A stretch of DNA of 5,926 bases, taken from the NCBI GenBank assembly GCA_018609665.1, contig JAHENN010000019.1:1-5926 (forward strand), read 5' to 3'. Each line of letters begins with the position of its first letter. Position 1 is the first letter of the stretch. The DNA is from Haloarculaceae archaeon. Its GTDB lineage: Archaea; Halobacteriota; Halobacteria; Halobacteriales; Haloarculaceae. The position numbers and the translations under genes are program-made. Under the pieces are notes generated by a model that worked only from the letters and a program-made list of their open reading frames with translations, made no database searches and was not told where the DNA came from. Positions 4,622-5,926 of this stretch are shown here, piece after piece.

Positions 4622-5686
4622 TCAGAACGACCGCAGGGCCTCGAGTCGCTCGGCGGCCGCGCCGCCGTCCAGCGCCTCGCGGGACCGCTCGAGGCCGCCG
4701 CGGATGTCGTCGGCGTCGCCGGCGGCGTAGATCCGGAGCGCGGCGTTGACCGCGACGGCGTCGGCGAAGGCGTCCTCGCGGTCGCCCTCGAGGACGGCCT
4801 CGGTGATCGCGGCGGAGTCGCCCGCCACGTCGTCGACGTGCAGGTCCTCGCTCTCGAAGTCCATGCCGTACTCCGGCGTCTCGACGTCGAAGTCGTGCAT
4901 CTCCTCGCCCGCCGACCAGACGGCAACCTTCGTCGACCCCGGCCGGACGTCGTCGTACCCCTCCATGCCCTGGAACATGACGACCCGGTCGACGTCGGCC
5001 GTCTCGCTTTCCTGGAAGGTGTCGATGATGCGCTTGGCGTAGGGCAGGTGGTAGAACGACCCCAGGTGCGTCGAGGCCTCGGCGGGGTTGGCCAGCGTCT
5101 CGATGGTGTTGACGAAGGTCCGGACGCCCATCCGGTCGCGGCGGTCGTGCAGGTCCTCGACGCCGGGCGCGAAGTTGGGCCGGTAGTAGAAGCCGAAGCC
5201 GACCTCGTCGGTCATCGCGGCGGATTCGGCGGGCGCGAGGTCGGTCCGGACGCCGAGTTCGTCGAGGACGTGCTTGTATGCGTCCTGCTTCTGCGTGGGG
5301 ACGCGGTCGCCGGAGTGGGCGACGACGGGCGTGCCGGCGGCCGCGGCGACGAGGCCGGCGGCGACGCCGAAGACCGCGCTGCGGCCCTTGCCGTCGTAGT
5401 TGGCGCCGCAGTCGACGGGGTCGCAGTCCGGCGCCGCCGTCTCGACGCCCTCGTCCATCATGTCGATGAAGGCCGCCAGTTCCTCGGGCGTGTTGCGCTT
5501 CCAGCGGTTGGCCAGCCAGAACGCCCCCAGCGTCGTCGGGTCCGGCTCGCCGTCGAGCACCCGGCGGAACGCCTCGGCGGCCTGCGCGCGGGTCATGTCG
5601 TCGGCGGACTTGTGTCCGGAGCCGACGACCTCCGTCATCAGCCGCTTCAGCGGCCAGTCGCCGTACTTCTCGGTCGCTCGTGCCAT
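4622..5686 (-). CDS. trpD2: anthranilate phosphoribosyltransferase-like protein (TrpD2 type)
   Basis: The 354-residue protein has the two-domain layout of the glycosyltransferase-3 / TrpD family: a helical N-terminal domain (EYG-like KYGDWPLKRLMTEVVG, then DMTRAQAAEAFRRVLDGEPDPTTLGAFWLANRWK, 30-63) and an alpha/beta domain. The phosphoribosyl-binding signatures are changed. Where TrpD has GTGGD it has DCGANYDGKGR (92-102), and where TrpD has KHGNR it has HSGDRVPTQK (124-133). The later segment VMFQGMEGYDDVRPG (236-250) corresponds to the acidic metal-binding region. This matches a haloarchaeal set of TrpD paralogues, comparable to TrpD2/YbiB proteins that do not make tryptophan, so classical TrpD activity is doubtful. 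No trp genes lie nearby. The start is ATG 5686-5684 (MARATEKYG). An in-frame GTG at 5704 would add six residues but leaves too little room after the TATA-like element. Confidence 0.88.
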   Translation of the reverse strand: MARATEKYGDWPLKRLMTEVVGSGHKSADDMTRAQAAEAFRRVLDGEPDPTTLGAFWLANRWKRNTPEELAAFIDMMDEGVETAAPDCDPVDCGANYDGKGRSAVFGVAAGLVAAAAGTPVVAHSGDRVPTQKQDAYKHVLDELGVRTDLAPAESAAMTDEVGFGFYYRPNFAPGVEDLHDRRDRMGVRTFVNTIETLANPAEASTHLGSFYHLPYAKRIIDTFQESETADVDRVVMFQGMEGYDDVRPGSTKVAVWSAGEEMHDFDVETPEYGMDFESEDLHVDDVAGDSAAITEAVLEGDREDAFADAVAVNAALRIYAAGDADDIRGGLERSREALDGGAAAERLEALRSF

Positions 5687-5708
5687 ACCGTTGGTTGGGG
5701 CCACCGCG

Positions 5709-5717
5709 TCAAAAACG
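5709..5717 (-). promoter_or_regulatory. TATA-like element for the trpD2-type gene
   Basis: On the minus strand the sequence is CGTTTTTGA, centred 27 nt upstream of ATG 5686. The spacing selects that ATG as a leaderless start and shows that this gene need not be co-transcribed with the gene upstream of it. Confidence 0.55.
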
Positions 5718-5726
5718 TCCCTCTTT

Positions 5727-5745
5727 CGGCGACCCGGGGTCGCCG
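5727..5745. repeat. 9-bp inverted repeat between the surface-protein stop and the trpD2-type promoter
   Basis: CGGCGACCC and GGGTCGCCG flank a single central base (5736). As RNA it could form an eight-pair stem with a three-base loop. On the minus strand it starts one base after the stop codon of the surface-protein gene and lies about 10 nt upstream of the T-rich promoter element of the trpD2-type gene, so it could be a transcription terminator for the first or an operator for the second. It has no T-tract directly after it, which weakens the terminator reading. Confidence 0.6.
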
Positions 5746-5746
5746 C

Positions 5747-5926
5747 TCAGTCGCCCCGCCGACGCGCCGCCAGCGCCGCGACGAGAGCGAGGACGGCCGA
5801 CGCCGCGCCGACCCCCGGTTGCGGTGTGGGCTCCCGGTCGGCGGACGGCGTGGACGGTGGTGGCGAGGCAGTGGACGACGACCGGCGTTCCCGCGGCAGC
5901 GGCGACACAGCCCGCAGCGACCCCGA
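5747..5926 (-). CDS. C-terminus of a surface protein with PGF-CTERM-like sorting tail (partial)
   Basis: Only the last 59 residues are in the window. They consist of a Ser/Thr/Pro-rich stretch (SSSTASPPPSTPSADREPTPQ) followed by PGVGAASAVLALVAALAA and the basic end RRRGD. A flexible, probably glycosylated linker, a short PG-containing motif, one membrane helix and an Arg cluster is the arrangement of the PGF-CTERM signal, which archaeosortase A removes while attaching a lipid, anchoring the protein outside the cell. Here the third motif residue is Val rather than Phe. The linker and tail say the protein is exported, but nothing of the functional domain is visible. If ArtA does not process it, the helix would simply act as a C-terminal membrane anchor. 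The gene ends 60 nt before the trpD2-type gene on the same strand. Confidence 0.75.
   Translation of the reverse strand, partial: SGSLRAVSPLPRERRSSSTASPPPSTPSADREPTPQPGVGAASAVLALVAALAARRRGD

Noticed and set aside
3817..4926. Long minus-strand frame that runs through the cyclophilin gene and upstream to 4926
   Set aside because: The N-terminal 187 residues are Arg/Ser/Thr/Pro-rich with no family resemblance and overlap the trpD2-type gene in another frame. Real cyclophilin sequence starts at MSDNP (4365), where a TATA-like element supports the start.
1..5926. CRISPR array, insertion sequence, transposase, toxin-antitoxin or defence cluster
   Set aside because: No regularly spaced repeats, terminal inverted repeats, transposase motifs or defence-associated domains were found in any frame.

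Overview
The window looks like a haloarchaeon (class Halobacteria). The DNA is very GC-rich, the proteins are dominated by Asp/Glu with few Lys, and almost every gene starts right at the transcription start expected from a T/A-rich box 25-29 nt upstream, the leaderless style of this group. The families present (TrmY, CHY zinc finger, a haloarchaeal TrpD2-type protein, a PGF-CTERM-like tail) agree. I cannot name the genus.

Layout. 1-62: C-terminal end of an unidentified plus-strand gene. 113-706: trmY, the tRNA pseudouridine-54 N1-methyltransferase. 759-1535: a multi-pass membrane protein with its own TATA box. 1586-1658: tRNA-Pro(CGG), complete and intronless. 1659-2004: an unexplained, A/T-richer stretch with competing open frames and no convincing gene. 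2005-2640: an acidic hypothetical protein. 2783-3139: a small CHY-type zinc-finger protein. 3182-3751: a Nudix hydrolase of ADP-ribose pyrophosphatase type. These plus-strand genes converge on a minus-strand block: 3817-4365 cyclophilin peptidyl-prolyl isomerase; 4366-4621 a gene-poor gap with a Tat-leader-like start and a 23-bp tandem duplication; 4622-5686 a TrpD2-type anthranilate phosphoribosyltransferase-like protein; 5747-5926 the C-terminus of a surface protein with a PGF-CTERM-like sorting tail.

Most genes seem to be single transcription units, since nearly all have their own TATA-like element. The content is mostly housekeeping: tRNA modification, a tRNA, protein folding, nucleotide sanitation. 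The clearest functional link is that TrmY acts on position 54 of tRNAs, and the tRNA-Pro here has U54. I found no convincing new multi-gene system. The items most worth a second look are the duplicated Tat-leader remnant, the unexplained stretch after tRNA-Pro, the altered motifs in the TrpD2-like protein, and the inverted repeat upstream of it.
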